From Pantoea septica (GTDB taxonomy: Bacteria > Pseudomonadota > Gammaproteobacteria > Enterobacterales > Enterobacteriaceae): a DNA stretch of 37,084 bases. Positions 29,185 to 35,994 of this stretch are shown piece by piece. A model generated the notes under the pieces. It searched no databases and was not told where the DNA came from. It saw only the letters and a list, made by a program, of their open reading frames with translations. Both the position numbers and the translations under genes were made by a program. The stretch spans positions 1 to 37,084 of the forward strand of contig NZ_MLJJ01000040.1 in assembly GCF_002095575.1 (NCBI RefSeq), written 5' to 3'. Positions within the stretch are counted from its first letter, which is position 1; every line of letters starts with the position of its first letter.

Positions 29185-29754
29185 ATGTACAGCGAAAATA
29201 AAGCAGCTCAAATGGCTGGTTACCTACTGTTGAAACGTGGTGGGCGCATGGCATATATCAAACTCATGAAACTGCTTTACCTGGCTGATCGTGAGTATAT
29301 GATCAGTTATGGCGACTCAATGACTGGTGACCGCGCAGTGTCCATGAACAATGGTCCTGTATTGTCACGAACCTATGACCTGCTTAAGTCAGGCAGCCCT
29401 CTTGAAGAATCACCTTGGGATGACTGGATAAAAGGTGAATCGAATTATGAGGTTTCAGTCAAAAAGCCAGTTCATGGGCTTGAAGACGATGATGCTTTCG
29501 ATGAGCTAAGCCGAGCTGATATAAAAATTCTGGATAAAGTTTTCTCAGAGTTTGGTCATTATAAGCGCTTTGAGCTTTGTGAATTAACGCACCGAATTTG
29601 TTCTGAGTGGCAAGATCCTCACGGGTCGTCTGTTGCGATCAATCCAAAATCCATTTTCATGGCTGGCGGGAAATCTGAAGCGGAAGCCGAAGCTCTCCTT
29701 GATAGAATGAGAGCGCGCGACCAACTCAAAAAATTCAGCAGTGAGCTAGCATGA
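29185..29754 (+). CDS. Panacea-domain (DUF4065/SocA-like) antitoxin
   Basis: The 189-residue protein has the domain over residues 5-150: KAAQMAGYLLLKRGG, MAYIKLMKLLYLADREY, and later GPVLSRTYDLL. Panacea domains neutralise many unrelated toxins encoded next to them. The C-terminal 40 residues are charged and probably a separate helix. Start ATG 29185 has GGGAGG 6 bases upstream and is preferred over TTG 29179. Its stop overlaps the next gene (ATGA), the standard order of antitoxin then toxin. It lies downstream of cI where lambda has rexA and rexB. Confidence 0.88.
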   Translation: MYSENKAAQMAGYLLLKRGGRMAYIKLMKLLYLADREYMISYGDSMTGDRAVSMNNGPVLSRTYDLLKSGSPLEESPWDDWIKGESNYEVSVKKPVHGLEDDDAFDELSRADIKILDKVFSEFGHYKRFELCELTHRICSEWQDPHGSSVAINPKSIFMAGGKSEAEAEALLDRMRARDQLKKFSSELA

Positions 29755-30155
29755 CAGTTTACTCACCATACAGGAAAGGCACCGTATTGGCCCCTGTTGG
29801 TGGGTCTAAACATCTACATATCATTTGTAACGATCCAGTGTACCATCCTGTCCATGGTTGCGAATGCGTACTGGTCGTTAATATCACCACGGTATATCCG
29901 GCTCCAGTACACCACGATCCAGCATGTATTTTACGTGCTGGAGAGCACCCATTTGTGCATCATGACAGTTATGTTTTCTATGCCGATGCTATTGTATGGA
30001 AAGTCCCTAATGTGGTTTCTAGGGAAGAAAGCGGAGAATTGGAAAAACACGCTGATATGGAAGAAAGCGTTTTTCAGCGTGTACTATCAGGATTCGAATC
30101 TTCTGATTTTACACCTAACAAGGTGCTAAAGTTTTATCGCCAACACTGCAAATAA
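29751..30155 (+). CDS. Putative toxin partner of the Panacea antitoxin
   Basis: This 134-residue protein looks beta-rich: KGTVLAPVGGSKHLHII, then CECVLVVNITTVY, then a His-rich centre with CILRAGEHPFVHHDSYVFY. The C-terminus is helical. The HPF..H.SYV.Y pattern occurs in small uncharacterised proteins of mobile elements. A PemK-like barrel is possible but I cannot confirm it. Coupled translation with the Panacea gene and a shared terminator make a toxin role likely. Target and mechanism are unknown. Confidence 0.7.
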   Translation: MTVYSPYRKGTVLAPVGGSKHLHIICNDPVYHPVHGCECVLVVNITTVYPAPVHHDPACILRAGEHPFVHHDSYVFYADAIVWKVPNVVSREESGELEKHADMEESVFQRVLSGFESSDFTPNKVLKFYRQHCK

Positions 30156-30156
30156 A

Positions 30157-30180
30157 CCCGGCCACAGCGCCGGGTTTTTT
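30157..30180 (+). terminator. Terminator after the Panacea operon
   Basis: CCCGGC, 6-base loop, GCCGGG, then six T. It begins 2 bases after the stop of the toxin gene and ends both the pRM transcript and the toxin-antitoxin transcript. Confidence 0.9.
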
Positions 30181-30621
30181 ATTGCGCCGATCCCCATATG
30201 ACCGCCACCCTATCTCGTTGATATACCAGTAGAAGATCTCAATACCTTCAGTTTTGCCCGCCACACCGATCCCTATGGTTAACGATGTCATTAATGGTAA
30301 ACGGTTTACCAATGGTGAACTCGTTGCCACTCCTGCACCCGCCACCGCACCGGGTTTTTCATGCCCACCCCTAAAGCTATCTCCTGCCGTGCCGATAACA
30401 CTAATGTCCAGAGAGACACGGCCTCAGGGCCGGAACAAGCTGATTGTCCGCATCACTCTTGCCCGCCGTGTGCGGGCTTTTTTTGCCGCTTACGCTTGCA
30501 GGTAAAAAAATATCGGCCAATAATGAAAGTGAAATATATCCATCACTTTGCTTGTTGCTCGACAAGTTACCGCCAGCGCTGGTCTGGCGGTTTTTTTTGC
30601 CCGCAATCCTGACCTGCACCG
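30181..30621 (+). other. Gene-free stretch with three further terminator-like hairpins
   Basis: I see no gene here. There are terminator-like hairpins at 30337-30359 (ACCCG/CGGGT then T5), 30461-30484 (GCCCGC/GCGGGC then T7) and 30569-30598 (ACCGCCAG/CTGGCGGT then T8). There is also a perfect palindrome, GGTAAAC and GTTTACC around one base, at 30296-30310. All stop transcription in the plus direction, isolating pL from immunity transcription. Confidence 0.7.
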
Positions 30622-30828
30622 TCAGTGCGTCGTCGACAGCAGAGCCAGCGCCATCTGCACTACTATGTCATCTGCTTTATCAGCATAAAGACCTGTTATC
30701 TTCTCCTTTATTGCCAGATTAGTTATCGCCCGCCCCTCCCTCAGCAGCTCCATAGTCCCCCTACCAAGAACCTCTCCCACCTCAGGCATCATCTTCCTGT
30801 GCAAGTCAGCCACATCTTTGTTTCTCAT
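30622..30828 (-). CDS. Small helical protein, 68 residues, divergent from pL (possibly AriR/YmgB-like)
   Basis: The frame MRNKDVADLHRKMMPEVGEVLG... has GGAGG 8 bases before the ATG and an extended -10 promoter further upstream, so it is probably real. The core (EVLGRGTMELLREGRAITNLAIKEK pattern) weakly recalls the AriR/YmgB biofilm and acid-resistance regulators; this is a low-confidence impression. It is the only minus-strand gene between cI and pL and has its own transcription, so it may be expressed in the lysogen. Confidence 0.62.
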   Translation of the reverse strand: MRNKDVADLHRKMMPEVGEVLGRGTMELLREGRAITNLAIKEKITGLYADKADDIVVQMALALLSTTH

Positions 30829-30858
30829 GCCACCAACCTCCTCCTGTTAAGCCATGAA

Positions 30859-30867
30859 ATCTTAGCA
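30859..30867 (-). promoter_or_regulatory. Extended -10 promoter of the 68-residue gene
   Basis: On the minus strand TGCTAAGAT (30867-30859), predicting a start about 25 bases before the ATG at 30828. No good -35 is visible. Confidence 0.45.
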
Positions 30868-30928
30868 CTGAGTCGAGCGCTGTACGGGTTTTTTGCGGCT
30901 GTAGAAAAATAAATACACAAAAAAATCA

Positions 30929-30998
30929 CACACATAGCGTGTCATATTAAATTTATACACAATTTGTGATTGACCATTAAATCACAATATGTGAATAT
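30929..30998 (+). promoter_or_regulatory. pL with left operators OL1-OL3
   Basis: The promoter is TTGACC (30970-30975), 17 bases, GAATAT (30993-30998). OL1 (30981-30995, CACA ATA TGTG) fills the spacer. OL2 (30956-30970, CACA ATT TGTG) abuts the -35, and OL3 (30929-30943, CACA TAG CGTG) is weaker. The sites share the CACA-3-TGTG design of the right operators, so CI and Cro should act at both. Confidence 0.82.
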
Positions 30999-31041
30999 CT
31001 CTCCATCAGCAGGACGCTGGCGCAGTACGAAACGGATAGCA

Positions 31042-31093
31042 GCTCTTTGTAACAACGAGCGGGAAGCTCTACGGAAGGTGCCGAGAACGCACC
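31042..31093 (+). promoter_or_regulatory. nutL antitermination site with a third hairpin
   Basis: BoxA GCTCTTTGTAAC (31042-31053) is followed by boxB, GAGC GGGAA GCTC (31057-31069). After the same 7-base spacer as in nutR, TACGGAA, a stem GGTGC / GCACC (31077-31093) carries the loop CGAGAAC. The element lies between pL and N as in lambda. Both sites also share AACTCAAAC just after the last hairpin. Confidence 0.85.
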
Positions 31094-31159
31094 GAACTCA
31101 AACAGTGGTTACTGAGTGCATTGTTGCGACAGTGCAGCCAGTAACTAACCGGAGGATTT

Positions 31160-31528
31160 ATGGCGAACATCGTCTATGGCAAATCACTTAACCCTGTTGG
31201 AAAAGATAACGCGAAGTCACGCCGCAACGCTCGCCGGGCTGAAGAGGCTATTAAGGCGCGTGAGATTGAAGCGATTCTGGCGAGCGCATTTAGTCAGGAA
31301 GCGCCGCAGCGTCGCGTGGAACTGAGCCGCGCTGAGATTGCCTGCAAACGGCCGGCAGCTGACCGCGTAGTCAAGGCTGTAGAAACAGAGACGGAGTATC
31401 ACAAGCAGATTCTGGCGGGCGCTGAGAAGTATGTCGGCGGCCAAATCGAAAACGGCATGTGCCTGCCGCAAGTTTCCATCTACGCAGCTGGCTATCGCAA
31501 ATCTAAAGACATCGTAACGGCACGGTAA
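31160..31528 (+). CDS. N: Early antitermination protein N (P22 type)
   Basis: The 122-residue protein binds boxB RNA and turns RNA polymerase into a terminator-resistant form. The arginine-rich RNA-binding motif is at residues 17-30 (NAKSRRNARRAEEA). The start NIVYGKS and end IYAAGYRKSKDIVTAR match P22 gp24 as I remember it. The body between is longer than in P22. It is the first gene after pL and nutL, with GGAGG before the ATG. Confidence 0.92.
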   Translation: MANIVYGKSLNPVGKDNAKSRRNARRAEEAIKAREIEAILASAFSQEAPQRRVELSRAEIACKRPAADRVVKAVETETEYHKQILAGAEKYVGGQIENGMCLPQVSIYAAGYRKSKDIVTAR

Positions 31529-31534
31529 CTATCT

Positions 31535-32038
31535 ATGAACCAGAGCAGAATCACGGCAGCCCGACTTAGGGAGCAACTCACCTACGACGAAGAAACCGGG
31601 GTGTTTTGCTGGAAGATTCAGAAGGGATGGAAGTTCCCCGGAGATGTGGCCGGGTACATCCGTCAGGACGGATACGTTTATATCAGGGTTGATGCAATTC
31701 TTTATGCCGCGCACCGTCTTGCCTGGCTATACATGTACGGTGAGTGGCCTAAGGAATGCGTTGATCACATCAACAATGTCAAAAGCGATAACAGCAAAAA
31801 TAACCTTCGAGCTGCTACCAATCAGGAAAACATGTGGAATCGTGTTGCGCAGAAAAATAACACCTCTGGATATAAAGGTGTTGGCTTCAACAAGCAAACG
31901 AAGAAGTGGAAAGCCACGATCAAATGCCACGGTGTAAAGATTCCACTGGGCGAATTCAAAACGCCTGAGGAGGCCCACAAGGCTTACTCGGAGGCATCTG
32001 AGAGACTTCACGGAAAATTTTCAAATACGGGCCTGTAA
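31535..32038 (+). CDS. HNH endonuclease with AP2 domain
   Basis: The 167-residue protein has an HNH_3-type core (HRLAWLYMYGEW, then VDHINNVKSDNSKNNLR) and a C-terminal AP2-type DNA-binding domain (SGYKGVGFNKQTKKW, then LGEFKTPEEAHKAYSEAS). This is a typical free-standing homing endonuclease of lambdoid phages. It lies 6 bases after N, with a weak ribosome binding site, so it may be poorly translated. It is unlike the NUMOD4-type enzyme at 6282. Confidence 0.92.
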   Translation: MNQSRITAARLREQLTYDEETGVFCWKIQKGWKFPGDVAGYIRQDGYVYIRVDAILYAAHRLAWLYMYGEWPKECVDHINNVKSDNSKNNLRAATNQENMWNRVAQKNNTSGYKGVGFNKQTKKWKATIKCHGVKIPLGEFKTPEEAHKAYSEASERLHGKFSNTGL

Positions 32039-32047
32039 GGCCTTTTT
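32030..32047 (+). terminator. Small terminator after the HNH/AP2 gene
   Basis: GGCCT, 3-base loop, AGGCC, then five T. It overlaps the gene's stop region. Its short stem suggests a moderate terminator that N-modified polymerase would ignore. Confidence 0.55.
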
Positions 32048-32060
32048 ACTGGAGCCCACC

Positions 32061-32135
32061 ATGAGCAACACAGACTGGATTATCTGCTGGATAGTCACCG
32101 GGGCGCTTATGGTGGCGGGTTATTTAGGAGGGTGA
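32061..32135 (+). CDS. 24-residue membrane peptide
   Basis: The frame MSNTDWIICWIVTGALMVAG continues YLGG, a single membrane helix. GGAG lies 6 bases before the ATG. The end carries the ribosome binding site of the next gene. Its very small size limits certainty. Confidence 0.45.
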   Translation: MSNTDWIICWIVTGALMVAGYLGG

Positions 32136-32137
32136 GA

Positions 32138-32359
32138 ATGGACGCAGCAACGATTTTAAGACTGGATTTGCAAAATTGTAACGGCGATATACACGAGCAC
32201 GAGCTAGTAATCAGGGAGTGGCTGGAAATGGACGCAGCGCAGATTACAAATAAGGAGCGGAGCCATGCGATGCATAGCGCTTTCGGCTCGTCATTCGAAG
32301 CCGATGAAGCCCTGAACCGCATTCATGCCGATTTATTTGGATCGATTATCCGGGATTAG
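32138..32359 (+). CDS. Hypothetical protein, 73 residues
   Basis: The ATG at 32138 follows GGAGGG by 5 bases, a strong site, and is preferred over GTG 32132. The protein is acidic and helical (ATILRLDLQNCNGDIHEHEL). No family recognised. Confidence 0.68.
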   Translation: MDAATILRLDLQNCNGDIHEHELVIREWLEMDAAQITNKERSHAMHSAFGSSFEADEALNRIHADLFGSIIRD

Positions 32360-32393
32360 GCGTTGGGCCAGTAACCACTACAGGAGAGATAGG

Positions 32394-32579
32394 ATGGAGT
32401 GGATTAGCTTAGAAGAGCGCACCCCAGAAGATGGAGAGCGCTGCGTGGTTTTCACCAGCGAAGGCGAGTACAAGCTAGGCAGTTATGATGAAGATGAAGG
32501 CAATTTTTATGACTTCGACTTCTTCGACCCTATTGATGGGGTGAAAGCCTGGCAAACAGTATTCGAGTGCACAATTTGA
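32394..32579 (+). CDS. DUF551-like protein, 61 residues
   Basis: The protein begins MEWISLEERTPEDGERCVVF, the start pattern of DUF551, and is very acidic in the middle (DEDEGNFYDFDFFD). AGGAGAG is 5 bases before the ATG. The usual W-P-L-P ending is missing; here the end is WQTVFECTI. It is the second of three DUF551-like genes in the window. Confidence 0.7.
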   Translation: MEWISLEERTPEDGERCVVFTSEGEYKLGSYDEDEGNFYDFDFFDPIDGVKAWQTVFECTI

Positions 32580-32700
32580 GTAACACCGCAGAGGCGATTC
32601 ACTGAGTCGCTTCGACGCTGTTACGCACAGCAGGTTTGATAAATCCTTACAACCAGACAGTAACACTCCCTATGGGCACCGCAATGGTGCCCTTCTTTTT
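32580..32700 (+). terminator. Structured gap ending in a strong terminator
   Basis: From 32580 GTAACA pairs with TGTTAC at 32619-32624, enclosing an inner stem AGGCGA/TCGCTT. The terminator GGGCACC, 5-base loop, GGTGCCC, TTCTTTTT follows at 32674-32700. The stretch has no gene. It might be a small RNA, but no clear promoter is visible within it. Confidence 0.75.
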
Positions 32701-32732
32701 GACACCAACATAAACGAATTAAGGAACCCACG

Positions 32733-32873
32733 ATGAACTATGCCATCGCGGGCGGTGCCGTCGTGGGCTCCGCTCAGTTTGATGAATCACTGTTAGACGT
32801 TATCACCCGCCGCCTCCGCACTGGCTGGCGCTCACTTGTAGACACGCTGAATCAGCGAGGCAATCCCCAATGA
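32733..32873 (+). CDS. Small protein, 46 residues
   Basis: The frame MNYAIAGGAVVGSAQFDESL... continues with VITRRLRTGWRSLVDTLNQ. Short proteins with this GGAVVGS start and a following amphipathic Arg-rich helix are common in lambdoid left operons; the role is unknown. AAGGA precedes the ATG, and the stop overlaps the next start (ATGA). Confidence 0.7.
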   Translation: MNYAIAGGAVVGSAQFDESLLDVITRRLRTGWRSLVDTLNQRGNPQ

Positions 32874-33067
32874 CCATTCTCCCCGTGAACGGAACCGTAC
32901 TGGTTCAGCAGCCCTGTGAGCGTCTCGGGAAGCTCTACGAAGCGTCATTCCCCGACAGCAAGGCCGGTATGCACGAAGCATACGTGTGGGCAGCGGAAAT
33001 ATCTCTCGGCTTCCATGAGAGCCAGAACGAAGACTGGGCTAACTGGAGTAAGCGCAATGCAGCATGA
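32870..33067 (+). CDS. Hypothetical protein, 65 residues
   Basis: The protein begins MTILPVNGTVLVQQPCERLG. The later part with EAYVWAAEISLGFHESQ is helical. No family recognised. It overlaps genes on both sides, consistent with a coupled operon leading to erf. Confidence 0.65.
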   Translation: MTILPVNGTVLVQQPCERLGKLYEASFPDSKAGMHEAYVWAAEISLGFHESQNEDWANWSKRNAA

Positions 33068-33218
33068 CGATGAAGCGATCTGGACTGATTTCATGCAGGG
33101 GATGCTGGGCGAGCTGGCAGACCCTGAGACATACGAGCAAGCCGCACAGGAAGCGATTGCTGATTACCGTACGGAGCAACAGGCAGCAAAGATGGGGATG
33201 ACATATGAGCGTTTATAA
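33057..33218 (+). CDS. Hypothetical protein, 53 residues
   Basis: The frame MQHDDEAIWTDFMQGMLGEL... is acidic and helical. GGAG lies 8 bases before ATG 33057; the longer frame from 32916 is rejected because it lies inside the previous gene. It overlaps erf by 14 bases, so it may be an erf-linked accessory. Confidence 0.65.
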   Translation: MQHDDEAIWTDFMQGMLGELADPETYEQAAQEAIADYRTEQQAAKMGMTYERL

Positions 33219-33834
33219 GGCTATCAGCGCAGTGGCGAAAGAGCTGGCTGAGCAAGGCATCAGGAAAGACAGCCGCAACTCTCAGCAGGGTTTCATGTTC
33301 CGCGGCATCGACGCCGTTTATAACGCGCTGGCGCCGGCACTGGTCAAGCACGGCTTGCTCATCCTTCCGCGCATTACAGAGCGCACGGTGACTGAGCGAA
33401 CCACGCAGAAAGGCGGCGTCCTGTTCTATGTCGTCGTTAAGGCTGAGTTCGATTTCGTTGCCACGGAAGACGGCAGCACGCACACGGTAGTGACATATGG
33501 CGAGGCGATGGATAGCGGAGACAAAGCAACTAACAAGGCTATGTCGATCGCCTATAAGTACGCAGCATTTCAGGCGTTCTGCATCCCAACAGAAGAGACG
33601 GCTATCGATGCTGACGCAGAAGTTCATCATGTCGCGCCGCAGCAAAAACCGGCGCCGGCACCTGAAGCGGTCCTGAAGGCTTTCACAGAAGCGGCACAGA
33701 ACAAGCAAAATCTTCCTGAGCTGAAAGGAGCCTTCGCTAAGGCATGGCAGATGCTGGAAGGCACGCCAGAGCAGGCTAAGGCGCAGGAGGTATACGAAAT
33801 CAGAAAAACCGAGCTTGAAGGAGCTACAGCCTAA
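33205..33834 (+). CDS. erf: ERF family single-strand annealing recombinase
   Basis: The 209-residue protein anneals single DNA strands and circularises or recombines phage DNA, the role of P22 Erf. The core at residues 1-140 has FMFRGIDAVYNALAPALVKHGL, TYGEAMDSGDKATNKAMSIAYKYA, and QAFCIPTE, all typical. A Pro-rich linker (PQQKPAPAP) leads to a helical C-terminal domain. It is directly followed by ssb, with overlapping stop and start. Confidence 0.93.
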   Translation: MSVYKAISAVAKELAEQGIRKDSRNSQQGFMFRGIDAVYNALAPALVKHGLLILPRITERTVTERTTQKGGVLFYVVVKAEFDFVATEDGSTHTVVTYGEAMDSGDKATNKAMSIAYKYAAFQAFCIPTEETAIDADAEVHHVAPQQKPAPAPEAVLKAFTEAAQNKQNLPELKGAFAKAWQMLEGTPEQAKAQEVYEIRKTELEGATA

Positions 33835-34223
33835 TGCCAATCAACACGATCACAATCGCAGGCAATGTCGGGAAAGACGCTGTCCTGCGCGTCACTCCAA
33901 ATGGGAAGCACATCGCGACGTTCTCGCTGCCAGCCAAATCAGGCTTCGGTGACAACGAGAAAACCTCCTGGCTGCAATGCAAAATGTTCGGAGCCATGGC
34001 TGAGAAGTTGTCCGCTTCCATCCTGAAGGGTGCGAAGGTCACAGTGACCGGCGAGTTTGTCATTGAGGAATGGGATAAGAACGACGGCAGTAAAGCGTCA
34101 ATCCCTACCATCCTCGTTCGGGATATCGACCTGCCGCCAAAGCAGAACGGACAGCAACAGAGTCGGCCGCAGCAGCGTGGTCAATCTACCGAACCTGATT
34201 ACGATCCCAATATCCCATTCTGA
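33834..34223 (+). CDS. ssb: Single-stranded DNA-binding protein
   Basis: This 129-residue protein has the OB fold at residues 1-105 (INTITIAGNVGKDAVLR, WLQCKMFG, KGAKVTVTGEF). A Gln/Arg-rich linker follows, then the acidic tip DYDPNIPF, which recruits partner proteins. The annealing protein Erf encoded just before is a likely partner. It is shorter than host SSB (about 178), as usual for phages. Confidence 0.95.
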   Translation: MPINTITIAGNVGKDAVLRVTPNGKHIATFSLPAKSGFGDNEKTSWLQCKMFGAMAEKLSASILKGAKVTVTGEFVIEEWDKNDGSKASIPTILVRDIDLPPKQNGQQQSRPQQRGQSTEPDYDPNIPF

Positions 34224-34248
34224 TTTAACCCTCCACTAAGGCACCTGT

Positions 34249-34599
34249 ATGGAACTTTCACCGCTTGAATCGGCGCATTACGCACGCCTGTCAGAAATAC
34301 AGAAAGATCGCTTTCTGTGGCGTACAGAGCAGATGACGCCGCGTGAGAGGAAGTGTCAGCAGGTTGCCCTAGCCGCGGTAGAAGCAGCGCAGGCGGCGAA
34401 ACGTGGCGAGGAGCATGAGCGCAGGTTAACGCCGGAGCGGAAAGCTGAAGTGCACAGGGAGTGCCTTCACATTCGCATCCACCGGCTCACTGCGATAAGC
34501 CCCGCCCTGCCCCGAATTCTGGTCACGAAGCCGGGGATATTGTGGATGGATTACACGACAGAGCGGCGCGGTAGGTTTGGCGCTGTGGTGCAGGACTAA
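34249..34599 (+). CDS. Hypothetical protein, 116 residues
   Basis: The protein is basic and helical, with SPLESAHYARLSEIQKDRF at the start and an Ala-rich helix in the middle (VALAAVEAAQAAKRG). The C-terminus is beta-like. No family recognised. It follows ssb by 25 bases. A small perfect stem (GCCGC/GCGGC at 34607-34619) separates it from the next gene. Confidence 0.66.
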   Translation: MELSPLESAHYARLSEIQKDRFLWRTEQMTPRERKCQQVALAAVEAAQAAKRGEEHERRLTPERKAEVHRECLHIRIHRLTAISPALPRILVTKPGILWMDYTTERRGRFGAVVQD

Positions 34600-34631
34600 C
34601 TATTTCGCCGCTCAGCGGCACAGGAGATGAC

Positions 34632-34913
34632 ATGAGGCAGCAGGTGTTATTTGAAGGTGGTCGCGCAGCCGTGGTGCTTATAGACGACAGCAAAGGCCAG
34701 ACGCACTTTATTAACCTGCGAAAGGTTAGTGCAATCACAACACGCGAGCATGACAGGGAGAAGTGCCTTCAGGAAGTTGAAGTGGTTACGGATGGCGGCG
34801 TCGCTGCATTCATCTTGAATTGCGACCTTTACACCGACCTTGTTGATGCCTGGCTCTTTGTTAACGCAGAAAACTGGCCGAAGCTAAAAGTCGCAGAGGG
34901 GCTTAAATCATGA
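34632..34913 (+). CDS. Hypothetical protein, 93 residues
   Basis: This alpha/beta protein has FEGGRAAVVLIDDSKG near the start and ILNCDLYTDLVDAWLF near the end. AGGAG precedes the ATG. No family recognised. It overlaps the next gene (ATGA). Confidence 0.66.
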   Translation: MRQQVLFEGGRAAVVLIDDSKGQTHFINLRKVSAITTREHDREKCLQEVEVVTDGGVAAFILNCDLYTDLVDAWLFVNAENWPKLKVAEGLKS

Positions 34914-35353
34914 AAAAGTACACAGAAGCAGAGCGCGCGGCGCTGATTGAATTCACAAAGCAAAGAATTGAAGCGCTGCGGTTCTCAATAAAGCAGCACG
35001 CATTTGAATCTATCAGGAAGCCACTGCAATCAGAGCTTGCGGTTGCAGAAATCGCCCTGGTGTCACTGACGGAGAAGCCTGTTCACCAGTCTTTAATTTA
35101 TGGCTCTTGGTACGATGTTGACGAAGGTGAATATTGGACATCCGAATCAGACTGCCGAAGAATCGTATACACCGCGCCGCCCGTTGCCGCGCTGAGTATG
35201 CCGGATTATGAGGAAGATGAACAAGCCTTTAACTATGGCCTACACGCACTGATTGACTGCCTTGAGGATTGTGGGGATGCAGGGCAGGGATTGCGACTTG
35301 CCATAAGAGCCATGCGCCTGAACGCCACCGCGCCAGCAGAGGAGAAGAAGTGA
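34910..35353 (+). CDS. Mosaic early protein, 147 residues
   Basis: The N-terminal half is a charged helix pair (EAERAALIEFTKQRIEALR). The centre has VHQSLIYGSWYDVD and VYTAPPVAAL. The C-terminus is helical. The VYTAPP module is frequent in Ea22-like mosaic phage proteins. The function is unknown. Its stop overlaps the next start. Confidence 0.68.
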   Translation: MKKYTEAERAALIEFTKQRIEALRFSIKQHAFESIRKPLQSELAVAEIALVSLTEKPVHQSLIYGSWYDVDEGEYWTSESDCRRIVYTAPPVAALSMPDYEEDEQAFNYGLHALIDCLEDCGDAGQGLRLAIRAMRLNATAPAEEKK

Positions 35354-35682
35354 TGGCCAGCGATTTCGATGATGAATATTTGTCAGAGATGATTCATAAC
35401 CCAAGCGAAGATGATGTGCGTCGCGCGCTGGCAAAGGAGCTACTGGCGCATCGTAAGGCTGAGCCAGCGGCTCCTGACGGTTGGATTAAGTGCAAAGACA
35501 GATTGCCTGCAGGAGAAGAATTCGTTCTTGCCTGTTGGTCACATACGGGCCATGTAGAAGACGTTTTCTTCGCTTTCGATGAGGATGAACCTGAGCAGCG
35601 TTACCATGTTTTATACGATGGCGAGCGGATGCTTCAGGGGCCAACCCACTGGAAGCCGCTGGAGTTGCCGCAGGATAATTAG
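35353..35682 (+). CDS. DUF551 C-terminal protein, 109 residues
   Basis: The ATG at 35353 shares a base with the previous stop (TGATG). Residues 1-45 are a charged helical lead. From residue 46 the DUF551 pattern starts (GWIKCKDRLPAGEEFVLACW) and ends with HWKPLELPQDN. Two other DUF551-like genes lie at 23644 and 32394. The function is unknown. Confidence 0.75.
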   Translation: MASDFDDEYLSEMIHNPSEDDVRRALAKELLAHRKAEPAAPDGWIKCKDRLPAGEEFVLACWSHTGHVEDVFFAFDEDEPEQRYHVLYDGERMLQGPTHWKPLELPQDN

Positions 35683-35687
35683 ACCTC

Positions 35688-35712
35688 TGATATACTGTTC
35701 GCATAAACAGTG
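35688..35712 (+). promoter_or_regulatory. LexA (SOS) box over an extended -10 promoter
   Basis: TACTGT, 8 bases, ACAGTG at 35693-35712 contains the required CTG-10-CAG. It overlaps TGATATACT (35688-35696), a strong extended -10. A second reading is TTAGAC-17-CATAAA at 35680-35708. Either way LexA would cover the promoter. Confidence 0.8.
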
Positions 35713-35725
35713 TATTGGTGGATAT

Positions 35726-35983
35726 ATGCGCAAATTTGTCAGCGCCGGCGCAGCGTTCTACATGCTCGATAAGGGTGATAAGCTCACTAAGCACGAGATA
35801 TTTCACCGCTACGACCCGGCTCGATTCGTAATCTGGCCCCGCAAAGGTGGCTGGGATGTGATGGAGTGCGTCGGTAATGAGTGGGTGCGGTTAACCGACA
35901 GCCTGTTCGAGTCGGAGAATGCAGCCTTCGTGTTCGCCTACGATAAGTTCTGTGCTGAGCAGGAAAGAGCGAGACGGAAATAG
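35726..35983 (+). CDS. SOS-controlled protein of unknown function, 85 residues
   Basis: The protein begins MRKFVSAGAAFYMLDKGDKL, has RYDPARFVIWPRKGGWDVM in the middle and ends with a basic helix AEQERARRK. It is not DinI, TisB or a known antirepressor by eye. It has its own LexA-boxed promoter 15-35 bases upstream and a terminator 12 bases after its stop, making a single-gene SOS unit inside the left operon. The ATG at 35726 has GGTGG about 6 bases upstream. Confidence 0.8.
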   Translation: MRKFVSAGAAFYMLDKGDKLTKHEIFHRYDPARFVIWPRKGGWDVMECVGNEWVRLTDSLFESENAAFVFAYDKFCAEQERARRK

Positions 35984-35994
35984 TTAACGAGATG

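Noticed and set aside
30181..30621. CRISPR-like or tandem repeat array in the gene-free stretch
   Set aside because: The repeated impression comes from several GC-rich terminators of different sequence; there is no constant repeat or spacer length. No CRISPR array was seen anywhere in the window.
33091..33840. Open frame of 249 codons on the minus strand
   Set aside because: It is the exact shadow of the clear erf gene and is Cys/Arg/Phe-rich as expected of antisense translation.
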